64,000 nt of DNA from Alcanivorax sp. DG881 (GTDB taxonomy: Bacteria; Pseudomonadota; Gammaproteobacteria; Pseudomonadales; Alcanivoracaceae), in contig NZ_DS989915.1 in NCBI RefSeq assembly GCF_000155615.1, positions 2,788,148 to 2,852,147 on the forward strand, in the 5' to 3' direction. Of this stretch, positions 46,012 to 53,875 are shown piece by piece. Position 1 is the stretch's first letter. Each line of letters starts with the position of its first letter. The notes under the pieces are model-generated. The model did no database searches. It was not told the DNA's origin and worked only from the letters and a program-made list of their open reading frames with translations. A program made the translations under genes and the position numbers.

Positions 46012-46743
46012 ATGCATTCAACAATGAACGACATGACGATCTGGGGGCTGGTCAGCGACGCCAGTCTGGTGGTCCAGGCGGTCATGCTGGTGCTGATACT
46101 GGCGTCGGTGGGCAGCTGGTGCTTGATAGTGCTGCGCCATCTGGCCATGCGCCGGGGGGAAAAGCACCAGAAACAGTTCCTGGCCACGTTCCGTGGTGAA
46201 GACAATCTGGACTCCCTGGCGCAACTGCCCGTGCCCGGCCATCGCCAGGCCGCCCTGCAAACCCTGTTCAATGCCGGTTATGCCGAATACCAGTTGCTGC
46301 ACGGCGACTGGGACGCCAGCCCGGCCTCGGTGCAGGAAGGGGTGGAGCGGGTCATGCAGGGGGTGATCTCGGAGCAGGAAGCGGACCTGGAAGCGGGGCT
46401 TTCCTTCCTCGCCACGGTGGGGTCGGTGAGCCCCTACATCGGTTTGTTCGGCACCGTCTGGGGGATCATGAATTCCTTTATCGGTTTGTCCCAGGTGCAG
46501 CAGGCCACCCTGTCCACGGTGGCTCCGGGCATCGCTGAGGCTCTGATCGCCACCGCCATCGGCCTGTTCGCCGCCATCCCCGCTGTTATCGCCTACAACC
46601 GCCTGTCCGCTCGCGGCCAGCGGTTGATCGCCAGCAGCTACGCTTTCGGTACGGAACTGCAGCAACGCCTGCACCGGCTTCTGTACGGCAAGCGTAACGG
46701 CAGGCCACAGGAAGAGGGAGCGGGGCAGAGGAAAGCGTCATGA
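46012..46743 (+). CDS. exbB: ExbB/TolQ-type proton channel protein
   Basis: 243 aa inner-membrane protein of the MotA/TolQ/ExbB family. Three membrane segments: SLVVQAVMLVLILASVGSW near the N terminus, and the conserved pair ATVGSVSPYIGLFGTVWGIMNSF and APGIAEALIATAIGLFAAIPAVIAYN, typical of the proton-conducting core. The start at 46012 has AGG eight bases upstream; a TTG at 45994 would overlap the Pho-box promoter. Coupled to exbD by ATGA. TolQ is the alternative name, but no tolA/tolB/pal follows; a TonB gene does. Confidence 0.9.
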   Translation: MHSTMNDMTIWGLVSDASLVVQAVMLVLILASVGSWCLIVLRHLAMRRGEKHQKQFLATFRGEDNLDSLAQLPVPGHRQAALQTLFNAGYAEYQLLHGDWDASPASVQEGVERVMQGVISEQEADLEAGLSFLATVGSVSPYIGLFGTVWGIMNSFIGLSQVQQATLSTVAPGIAEALIATAIGLFAAIPAVIAYNRLSARGQRLIASSYAFGTELQQRLHRLLYGKRNGRPQEEGAGQRKAS

Positions 46744-47183
46744 AGCCCCCAGCTCACAAGCATCCGCAAAAGGCCGAAATGAATGTGGTGCCCTACATCG
46801 ACGTGATGCTGGTGTTGCTGGTGATCTTCATGGTCACCGCGCCCATGCTCACCCAGGGCGTGACGATCGAACTGCCCAAGGTGGAAGCGGAAGCGCTGCC
46901 CCAGGACCAGGAGCAGAAAATTCTCACCCTGTCGGTCAAGAACGATGGCAGCTTCTACTGGAATCTGGGCGACGACCTGGATATCCGTGGCGAGACCGGC
47001 AACGCCGCTGACGTGGATGCCATGGTCGATCAGGTTGGTGCCATCGTGACCAGCGAAGAGCGCGTGCAGGTGTATATCCGTGCCGATGAAGATGCGGTGT
47101 ACAGCATGGTGGTGGCGGGCATGGCGGCCCTGCAAAAGGCGGGGGTGACCCAGCTCGGGCTGATTACCGAGGCGCCACAATGA
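46740..47183 (+). CDS. exbD: ExbD/TolR-type energy-transducing protein
   Basis: 147 aa with one N-terminal membrane helix (about 17–37) in NVVPYIDVMLVLLVIFMVT, carrying the essential membrane Asp of the family, followed by TQGVTIELP and a periplasmic domain. It overlaps exbB and tonB by ATGA at each end, so the three proteins are made together. Sequence leans to the TolR side of the family, as many marine ExbDs do. Confidence 0.9.
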   Translation: MKPPAHKHPQKAEMNVVPYIDVMLVLLVIFMVTAPMLTQGVTIELPKVEAEALPQDQEQKILTLSVKNDGSFYWNLGDDLDIRGETGNAADVDAMVDQVGAIVTSEERVQVYIRADEDAVYSMVVAGMAALQKAGVTQLGLITEAPQ

Positions 47184-47926
47184 CCGCTGCTGTTTATCAT
47201 TTGCCGGATGATGTGTCGGTGCAGCGCCGTCAGCGCTGGCTGGCGGTGGGCCTCAGTGTCCTGCTGCACGGTTTGCTGGCGTTGTTTCTGTTGGGCAACC
47301 GGATGTCGACACCGCCGCCACCCCCGCAGATCCAGACCCTGGAAACCCGGCTGATCACCCTGCCGCCGCCGCCCGAGAAGGTGCCGCCCGCGCCTGCACC
47401 GGAACCGGTGGTGGAAAAACCGAAACCGAAGCCCGAACCAAAACCCGATCCGAAACCGAAAAAGGCGGATGTGGCCTGGGAGCGGCCCGAGCCGAAACCA
47501 AAGCCTGAACCCGACCCTGAGCCCGAACCGGAACCGGAACCGGTGTCGGAGCCGGAAACACCGCCACAGCCACAACAAAAAGTGGCCGAGACAGCGGCGG
47601 CGGAACCCGCGCGCCCGGCCTTTGTGCCGGAGCAGGTGGCGGCCAGTGATCTGCAGAGCAGCTACCGGCCATTAAGCAAGGCGCCACCGGATTATCCACG
47701 CCGGGCCCTGATGCGCGATGTAGAAGGCGATTGCACCGTGACTTACACAGTCAACAAGGCGGGCAAGGTGGAAGAGCTGGCGGTGGTGAAAGGGGACTGC
47801 CACCCCTTGTTCGAGAAACCCTCGCTGGCGGCGGCACGGCAGTTTCGTTACAGCCCGCACAAGATTGATGGCAAGGCGGTAGCGGTAACCGGCGTGCGTA
47901 ACACCTTTCATTACAAGCTGCGTTGA
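47180..47926 (+). CDS. tonB: TonB energy transducer
   Basis: 248 aa. Membrane anchor at 21–40 (WLAVGLSVLLHGLLALFLLG), a long proline-rich spacer (~47–140) with KPKPEPKP-type repeats that spans the periplasm, and a C-terminal TonB domain (~165–248) with PPDYPRRALMRDVEGDCTV and a YKLR end. Overlaps exbD by ATGA. Together with the receptor at 41407 it forms a dedicated TonB module; one pair of cysteines in the C-terminal domain is unusual for TonB and could form a disulfide. Confidence 0.9.
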   Translation: MTAAVYHLPDDVSVQRRQRWLAVGLSVLLHGLLALFLLGNRMSTPPPPPQIQTLETRLITLPPPPEKVPPAPAPEPVVEKPKPKPEPKPDPKPKKADVAWERPEPKPKPEPDPEPEPEPEPVSEPETPPQPQQKVAETAAAEPARPAFVPEQVAASDLQSSYRPLSKAPPDYPRRALMRDVEGDCTVTYTVNKAGKVEELAVVKGDCHPLFEKPSLAAARQFRYSPHKIDGKAVAVTGVRNTFHYKLR

Positions 47927-47933
47927 TAGCGAA

Positions 47934-47970
47934 CACTGGCACGCAGCAGGCTTCACGCAACAGGGCAAAC
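47934..47970. repeat. CACGCARCA-type word repeat between tonB and phoX
   Basis: Contains CACGCAGCAGGCTTCACGCA and then ACAGGGCAAAC. It shares AGGCTTCACGCA with the parE–parC spacer. It begins 8 bp past the tonB stop and is the main content of the 88-bp gap before phoX. Confidence 0.5.
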
Positions 47971-48014
47971 AATGAGCAGCCGAAAAGCGTGCGGCATCTA
48001 CATCAGGAACAACC

Positions 48015-49976
48015 ATGAAAACACTGCGCCAACAACACGATGATTTTCACGAAGCACTGGAAGCCCAGGGGGATGTGTCGGTGAACCCGTCCGGTAATCC
48101 GTCGCTGAATGACGTGATTTGCCTGCGCCGGCGGGGCGTTCTGAAAGGCACGCTGGGGCTGGCCGCCACCGGCTTCATGGGCGGGACTCTGGCGGCCTGT
48201 TCGTCCGACACCGGCAAAACCGCGCCGGGCTTCAAGGGGGTACCCATCCAGACGGCCACGGATTTCGACACCGTGCGGGTGCCGCCGGGCTATACCGCCA
48301 GGCCATTTTTCTCCTGGGGGGATGCGGTGCTGGCGCAGGCACCGGCCTGGCGGACGGACGCCGGGAATGACTGGCGCGAGCAGCTTATGCAGGCCGGCCA
48401 GAACAACGATGGCATGCATTTCTTTCCGTTCCCGGACAACCCCAACCGTCACGGCCTGCTGGTGGTCAATCACGAGTATGTGAACCCCACCCTGCACCGG
48501 GACGGCTTCGAGGACGTCGATGCTAAACGGCCCCTGGCCCAGGTGCGCAAGGAGCAGGCCGCCCATGGCGTCAGTGTGATCGAGATCGAGAAGGATGAGG
48601 CCGGGCAGTGGCAGCGGGTGATGCCGTCGCGCTGGAATCGACGCATTTCAGGCCTCACCGAGATGGAAATCCGCGGCCCGCTGGCCGGCCATGGGCTGAT
48701 GAAAACCGTGGCCGACCCGGATGGCAAGACCGTGATCGGCACCCTCAACAACTGTTCCATGGGCGTTACACCCTGGGGCACCTATCTGGCCTGCGAAGAA
48801 AACTGGCATGACTATTTCGTCAACCGGGACAGCGAGGATCAACGGGTGTCCCACCGCCGTTACGGTATTGGCGAGGGCGAACGGGCGGACAAATATGCCT
48901 GGAATACGGCGGAGCCGCGCTTCGATGCCACCTTTGATGAAACGCAAGCGTTCGGCGGTTATCTGCAAGAGCCCCATCGCTATGGCTGGGTGGTGGAAAT
49001 CGACCCTTTCGACCCGGAATCCACCCCGATCAAGCGCACCGCCTTTGGCCGTTTCTGCCGCGAATGCTGCACCGCCTCACTGGGTGAGGATGGCCGCCTG
49101 GCGTTTTACTCCGGCGATGATTCCCGTGGCGAATACCTCTACAAGTTCGTGCCGGAAGGCCGCCATATCGAGGGCGACCGGGAGCACAACCGTCACCTTC
49201 TCGACACGGGTACCTTGTATGTGGCGCGTTTCGATGGCGATGGCAGTGGTGTGTGGCTGCCGCTGGTGCACGGTGAAAACGGGCTGACAGAAGCTAACGG
49301 CTTTGCTGATCAGGGTGAGGTACTGGTCAACGCCCGCGCCGCCGCCGACCGGCTGGGAGCGACGACTATGGACCGCCCGGAGTGGGTGGCCGTGGACCCG
49401 AACAGCCGTGAGGTTTACGCGACTCTTACCAACAACCACAAGCGTGGCCACGCCCACCCCATCAACGCCGCCAACCCTCGCCACGACAATCACCACGGCC
49501 AGATCATTCGCTGGCGCGAACAGAACGCGGACCCCACCGCCACCCGGTTCACCTGGGATCTGTTTCTGCTCGCCGGCGAAGCGCAGGGCAGCAGGGATGA
49601 AAACGGCCAGCCATTTCCCGACCACCTGACCGGCACCATCGACGGCGATCTCTTCTCATCGCCGGACGGGCTGGCCTTTGACGCAAGCGGGCGGCTGTGG
49701 ATCGAAACCGACTACGACGATCGGGATCCGCTGATGAAAAACATGGGCTGCAACCAGCTACTCTGTGCCGACCCGCAAAGCCGGCAAGTACGCCGTTTTC
49801 TGGTAGGGCCCCGTGGCTGCGAAATCACCGGCATCACCTTCACCCCGGACCAGCGCACCCTGTGGGTCAACATCCAGCACCCAAAAATCAGCTACCCGGC
49901 CAGCGATGGCACCACCCGCCCGCGCTCCACCACGGTGGTGATTAGCAGGGATGATGGGGGAGTGGTGGGGACATGA
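48015..49976 (+). CDS. phoX: PhoX-type alkaline phosphatase (DUF839), Tat-exported lipoprotein
   Basis: 653 aa. Twin-arginine signal RRRGVLKG (residues 38–45) after an N-terminal extension, then a lipobox LAAC with acylated Cys62. The mature enzyme has PhoX features: NPNRHGLLVVNHEYVNP, NNCSMGVTPWGTYLACEENWHDYF, and a metal-binding C-terminal region with WIETDYDD. PhoX enzymes use iron and calcium and release phosphate from a wide range of monoesters; Tat export fits cofactor loading in the cytoplasm. It follows tonB by 88 bp with no terminator seen, so it probably belongs to the same unit. Confidence 0.88.
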   Translation: MKTLRQQHDDFHEALEAQGDVSVNPSGNPSLNDVICLRRRGVLKGTLGLAATGFMGGTLAACSSDTGKTAPGFKGVPIQTATDFDTVRVPPGYTARPFFSWGDAVLAQAPAWRTDAGNDWREQLMQAGQNNDGMHFFPFPDNPNRHGLLVVNHEYVNPTLHRDGFEDVDAKRPLAQVRKEQAAHGVSVIEIEKDEAGQWQRVMPSRWNRRISGLTEMEIRGPLAGHGLMKTVADPDGKTVIGTLNNCSMGVTPWGTYLACEENWHDYFVNRDSEDQRVSHRRYGIGEGERADKYAWNTAEPRFDATFDETQAFGGYLQEPHRYGWVVEIDPFDPESTPIKRTAFGRFCRECCTASLGEDGRLAFYSGDDSRGEYLYKFVPEGRHIEGDREHNRHLLDTGTLYVARFDGDGSGVWLPLVHGENGLTEANGFADQGEVLVNARAAADRLGATTMDRPEWVAVDPNSREVYATLTNNHKRGHAHPINAANPRHDNHHGQIIRWREQNADPTATRFTWDLFLLAGEAQGSRDENGQPFPDHLTGTIDGDLFSSPDGLAFDASGRLWIETDYDDRDPLMKNMGCNQLLCADPQSRQVRRFLVGPRGCEITGITFTPDQRTLWVNIQHPKISYPASDGTTRPRSTTVVISRDDGGVVGT

Positions 49977-50138
49977 ATTAATAGTTAATAATGAATAATT
50001 AATAGCTACGCGATTATGCGTCACGCGATGTCGTTACACGCAAGTGGCCGCGCCCGGAGGATGGGCGCGGCCTCTTGCGTTTGAAATACCCAAAACCGAT
50101 CTCACGAACTATTAATTATTCATTATTAACTATTAATT
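49976..50138. repeat. Perfect 30-bp inverted repeat flanking a strong hairpin
   Basis: The arm at 49976–50005 (starts AATTAATAGTTAATAATG) is exactly the reverse complement of 50109–50138. The arms are AT-rich and made of TTAATAA/TAATAG words. The interval of 103 bp holds a GC-rich hairpin at 50038–50080. The left arm starts at the last base of the phoX stop; the right arm ends 5 bp before the alcohol dehydrogenase stop. Confidence 0.8.
50038..50080. terminator. Strong hairpin between convergent phoX and alcohol dehydrogenase
   Basis: ACGCAAGTGGCCGCGCCC (50038–50055), loop of 7, GGGCGCGGCCTCTTGCGT (50063–50080); one mismatch in 18 pairs. Convergent genes on both sides make a bidirectional terminator likely, although only TTT follows on the plus strand. 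Confidence 0.65.
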
Positions 50139-50143
50139 GCCTT

Positions 50144-51154
50144 TCACTCCCACCCCGCCAACACCAACTTGCCAATCGTTTGCCCGCTCTCCAGCCGCCG
50201 GTGGGCTTCTTTCAGATTGGCGGCATTGATGGTGCCGAGCCCCTCACTGACGGTGCTCTGGATTTTGCCCTGGTCCACCAGCGCGCTGAGTTGGGTGAGG
50301 ATGTCGCCCTGGCGTTGCATGTCCGTGGCGAACATGGCGCGGGTGAACATGAATTCCCAGCTGAAGCGGGCGCTCTTGGCCTTCAGGGGGTTCAGATCCA
50401 GCGGAGCGCGAGCATCGACAATGGCGCAGATGCCGCCGAACGGGGCCACGGCCTGGCAGGCTGTGGCCCAGTAGTCGTCCAGGTTCTGGGTGATAAAGAT
50501 GCCATCGATCTGTGGGCAGCCAATGGCCTCCAGCTGCGGTAGCAATGGTTTGCGGTAGTCCACAATGTGATGGGCACCCAGGCTTTGGCACCAGTTGGCA
50601 GAGGTTTCCCGGCCCGCGGTGGTAATGACCTTGAGGCCGAAGTGGTGGGCCGCCAGTTGGATGGCGATGGAACCCACGCCACCGGCACCGCCGATCACCA
50701 GCACATTTTTTCCTTCGCATTGGCCGGGTTGAAAACCCAGCTGATCTTCCAGGGCTTCCCACGCAGTGAGCGCGGTGAGCGGCAGGGCGGCGGCTTCCTG
50801 CATGCCCAGGCTGTCCGGCTTTCTGGCGACCAGACGCTCGTCAACGCACTGGTGTTGTGCGTTGCTGCCCTGACGTTGCACGGCGCCGGCGTACCAGACC
50901 CGGTCGCCGGCTTTGAAGTTTTCCACTTCCGCACCCACCGCTTCCACCACGCCGGCAGCATCAAACCCCAGCACCCGGTAACCGGGTTGCTCCAGGGGGC
51001 GCTGGCGCAGTTTGGTGTCAATCGGATTGACGGAGACCGCCTGCACGGCGACCAGCAGATCCCGCGGGCCGGGAGAGGGCAGGTCCAGCTGGATATCCTC
51101 CAGGGCGTGAACATCCTCGATAGCTCTGGGTTGATTGAATCCAATCGCTTTCAT
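50144..51154 (-). CDS. Zinc-type alcohol dehydrogenase / quinone oxidoreductase-like protein
   Basis: 336 aa MDR-family oxidoreductase. GroES-like N-terminal domain (PSPGPRDLLVAVQAVSVNPID, GFDAAGVVEAVG) and a Rossmann domain with VLVIGGAGGVGSIAIQLA. This matches the TIGR02817 zinc-binding ADH group, although the usual zinc cysteines are not obvious, so it may act as an NADPH:quinone reductase. Start at 51154 (MKAIGFNQ) with GGAGCCGAA upstream. Convergent with phoX and divergent from the amidase. Confidence 0.87.
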   Translation of the reverse strand: MKAIGFNQPRAIEDVHALEDIQLDLPSPGPRDLLVAVQAVSVNPIDTKLRQRPLEQPGYRVLGFDAAGVVEAVGAEVENFKAGDRVWYAGAVQRQGSNAQHQCVDERLVARKPDSLGMQEAAALPLTALTAWEALEDQLGFQPGQCEGKNVLVIGGAGGVGSIAIQLAAHHFGLKVITTAGRETSANWCQSLGAHHIVDYRKPLLPQLEAIGCPQIDGIFITQNLDDYWATACQAVAPFGGICAIVDARAPLDLNPLKAKSARFSWEFMFTRAMFATDMQRQGDILTQLSALVDQGKIQSTVSEGLGTINAANLKEAHRRLESGQTIGKLVLAGWE

Positions 51155-51305
51155 TTCGGCTCCCTCGCGGATCGCTAACGTATTCTCACAAGTGTTGCGT
51201 GCAACGGTTTGGCACACTTGGCTGGGCAGACTATGCCACAGTATGGCTTTATCGTCTGGCAGCAGGTCATCGCCAGCGCTTCGGGAGAGCAAAAGGGAGA
51301 GCACA

Positions 51306-52802
51306 ATGAAGTTTGAAGAATACCGTCAGTTTGATGCCATTGGCCTTGCCGATCTGGTGGCGCGGGGGGAGGTCACCGCGGCGGAGCTGCTGGAACTGGC
51401 GATTGCCCGTGCCGACGCGGTGAATCCGCAATTGAATGGTTTGATCATCCCGTTGTATGACATGGCCCGAAAGCAGGCCGCGGGGCCTCTGAGTGGACCG
51501 CTGGCGGGTGTGCCCATGCTGGTAAAGGATCTGTTCCAGGAAATCGGCGGTGCGCCCAACTATCAGGGCAATAAGGCGCGCAAGGCCAGTGGTGTCCATG
51601 CACAACGAGACTCCACCCTGGTGGCACGCTGGAAGCAGGGTGGACTGGTTCCGTTCGGTCGCACTAATACCCCGGAGTTTGGCGCCAAGGGGATTACCGA
51701 GCCGGATTCGTTCGGGCCGGCGCGCAACCCCTGGAACCCGGACCATACTCCCGGTGGCTCTTCCGGAGGCTCGGCAGCCATGGTCGCTGCGGGCGTGGTG
51801 CCGGTGGCCGGCGCCAACGATGGCGGCGGCAGCATTCGGATACCCGCTGCCTGTTGTGGCCTGTTCGGCCTCAAGCCGGGCCGTGGCCGCACCCCCTGGG
51901 GGCCGGAATTCACTGAGGCCATGCACGGGATAGCGGTCAATCATGTGCTGACCCGTAGCGTCCGTGACAGTGCATTGCTGCTGGATATTGCCCAGGGCGA
52001 CGAGCGCGGTAGCCTGTTTCAAATTGCCCCGCCAAAGCAGGCTTACGCGTTGTCGGCGGCCAGCCGGCCGGGCAAATTACGCATCGGCTTTTCCACCCGC
52101 TCGCCGCTGGGTACCGATGTGGATCCGGAAGCGATCCGGGCGGTGGAGAAAACCGTGTCGTTATTGCGGGACCTGGGCCACGAAGTGGTGGATGCCGAGC
52201 CGCAGATGGACGCCAAACAGATGTGCATGGACTGGCTGTCGGTCTGGTTTGGTCAGTGTGCAGCCGAAGTGGATGAGGTGAAGGCCATTACCGGTTGCGG
52301 TGATGAGGGCTTCGAGTTGGACACCCTGGCCATTGCCGCTTTTGGTCGCGCCACCCCGGCCCATGAATACGTGAAATGCCAGACCCGCTGGCAGCAGTAC
52401 ATGATCGCCATGGATACCTTCCTGGAGCAGTACGATTTCTGGCTGACCCCCACCCTGGCCATGCCCCCTGCGGGTATCGGTGCCATGGCGACGCCGCCGT
52501 GGCAGCAGACCGCACTGAAAATGTTGCTCAAGGTGGGAGGGGAAAAGCTGTTGATGAAAACCGGCATGATCGAGCAGATGGCCATGGAGAATTTCAAATA
52601 TATGCCCTTCACCCAGTTCGCCAACGTGACCGGGGTGCCGGCCATGTCCGTGCCCTTGCATTGGTGCGACTCTTCGCCTGGCAGTACGGGCCTGCCACTG
52701 GGCTCCCAGTTTGTCGGTGGTCACGGCGATGAAGGCAAACTGCTGGCGCTGGCCGCGCAGCTGGAAGAGGCGGCGCCCTGGTTTAACAAGGTGCCGATGT
52801 AG
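51306..52802 (+). CDS. Amidase (amidase-signature family)
   Basis: 498 aa Ser-cisSer-Lys hydrolase: Lys74 (MLVKDLFQE), cis-Ser152 (GGSSGGSAA) and nucleophile Ser176 (DGGGSIRIP), with the normal 24-residue spacing between the serines. Sequence around EFTEAMHGIAVNHVLTRSVRD and the long helical C-terminal insertion resemble 6-aminohexanoate-cyclic-dimer hydrolase-type amidases. No signal peptide. The start at 51306 (MKFEEYRQ) has GGGAGAG upstream; the in-frame sequence before it overlaps the divergent ADH start. Confidence 0.9.
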   Translation: MKFEEYRQFDAIGLADLVARGEVTAAELLELAIARADAVNPQLNGLIIPLYDMARKQAAGPLSGPLAGVPMLVKDLFQEIGGAPNYQGNKARKASGVHAQRDSTLVARWKQGGLVPFGRTNTPEFGAKGITEPDSFGPARNPWNPDHTPGGSSGGSAAMVAAGVVPVAGANDGGGSIRIPAACCGLFGLKPGRGRTPWGPEFTEAMHGIAVNHVLTRSVRDSALLLDIAQGDERGSLFQIAPPKQAYALSAASRPGKLRIGFSTRSPLGTDVDPEAIRAVEKTVSLLRDLGHEVVDAEPQMDAKQMCMDWLSVWFGQCAAEVDEVKAITGCGDEGFELDTLAIAAFGRATPAHEYVKCQTRWQQYMIAMDTFLEQYDFWLTPTLAMPPAGIGAMATPPWQQTALKMLLKVGGEKLLMKTGMIEQMAMENFKYMPFTQFANVTGVPAMSVPLHWCDSSPGSTGLPLGSQFVGGHGDEGKLLALAAQLEEAAPWFNKVPM

Positions 52803-52812
52803 AGGCTAACCG

Positions 52813-52870
52813 GCGAGAAGCGAGTGACGGGAGCGAAAGGCCTTTCGTCATTCGCCTCTACCGCGCTTCT
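52813..52870. repeat. Palindromic word repeat between amidase and PF10118 gene
   Basis: Perfect 14-bp palindrome CGAAAGGCCTTTCG (52834–52847) flanked by mirrored AGAAGCG…GTGACG and CGTCATTCGC…CGCTTCT words. Lies between convergent genes, 10 bp past the amidase stop. Confidence 0.5.
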
Positions 52871-52942
52871 GATTCTTGTCATTGCGGCCCGGCCCGGCTC
52901 AAGTCCGGGCTGGGCTTTCGGTGGTTGTTTCGCTGAACGGCT

Positions 52943-53860
52943 TCAGTGTCTCGACGCCGCCTGCGCCGCCGGTGAGCGTGCCAGATACGCCAGCGCCTGT
53001 TCCGTGTTGCCTTCATGGATGGGATGAAAGCGTGGCGAGACCCAGCGCAGGGTAGCGTTGAGCAGAAAGCCGAAGGTGGGCACGTTGTGGGTTTGCTGGC
53101 CGACCTGCTGTAGCTGAATCAACAGTTGCGGGATGAGTTTGCGCCCTAGCTGGCGTGCGGTCTTGTCGGAATCCTGTCGGGCCAGGCTGCGCCCACCTTC
53201 GGCAATAAAGTAAATGAATAGGGGGAAAATAATGGCCATTAGCGCCTGGCGGCTGACGTAAAAACCCAGCTGGGTTTTACACAGGTGCTCGAACAGATCG
53301 TAGGCCACGGTGCGGTGTTCCACTTCCTCGGCCAGATGCCATTTGAACAGGTCGACCATGGTCGCGTCGCCGTTCTGCTCCCAGCTTTCATTGTCCATGG
53401 CCCATTGCCCAAGTACTCCGGTGAAGTGTTCGATGGCAGCGATAACGCCGACACGCAATACCAGCCAGTGTTTTTTCAGGGGCTTGCGCTGTAGCAAGGT
53501 TAAGCCGAAAGGCGCATCGGCAAGGGCGGTCCCGAACAACCATTCCACTTTGTTCAGGAAGGGCTCCACGCTCAGTCCGTGACGTTCCAGATACATCTGG
53601 GCTTTGCTGTGGGCGCGGGAATGTACGGCTTCCTGACGAATAAACCCTTCCACATCGGCGCGCAGTTGCTCGTCTTTAATCAGGGGAAGCGCCTGGTTAT
53701 AGACCCGGCAGAACCACAGCTCACCTTCCGGCAGCAGCAAGTGAATACCATTGATGATATGGGTAGAGAACGGATCATCGCGCAGCCAGTGCAGCGGTGT
53801 TTCGTCAAAATCAAATTGCACCCGGCGGGCTTTGAGTTGGTGGCGAACAGGGTTATTCAT
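52943..53860 (-). CDS. PF10118 family metal-dependent hydrolase
   Basis: 305 aa, predicted di-metal helical protein. Histidine/Glu pairs typical of the family are visible: FIRQEAVHSRAHSKAQ, GVIAAIEHFTGVLG and WHLAEEVEHRTVAYD. One hydrophobic segment (FPLFIYFIAEGG). The family is described as predicted metal-dependent hydrolase; its substrate is unknown. It is the downstream neighbour of the hydrolase–SDR fusion gene (15 bp gap), suggesting one pathway, possibly for lipids or hydrophobic alcohols. Confidence 0.85.
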   Translation of the reverse strand: MNNPVRHQLKARRVQFDFDETPLHWLRDDPFSTHIINGIHLLLPEGELWFCRVYNQALPLIKDEQLRADVEGFIRQEAVHSRAHSKAQMYLERHGLSVEPFLNKVEWLFGTALADAPFGLTLLQRKPLKKHWLVLRVGVIAAIEHFTGVLGQWAMDNESWEQNGDATMVDLFKWHLAEEVEHRTVAYDLFEHLCKTQLGFYVSRQALMAIIFPLFIYFIAEGGRSLARQDSDKTARQLGRKLIPQLLIQLQQVGQQTHNVPTFGFLLNATLRWVSPRFHPIHEGNTEQALAYLARSPAAQAASRH

Positions 53861-53875
53861 GGTGTCCGGTCTCCG

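Noticed and set aside
46012-47926. Tol system (tolQ–tolR–tolA)
   Set aside because: ExbB and ExbD resemble TolQ/TolR, but the third protein has a TonB C-terminal domain and no tolB or pal follows.
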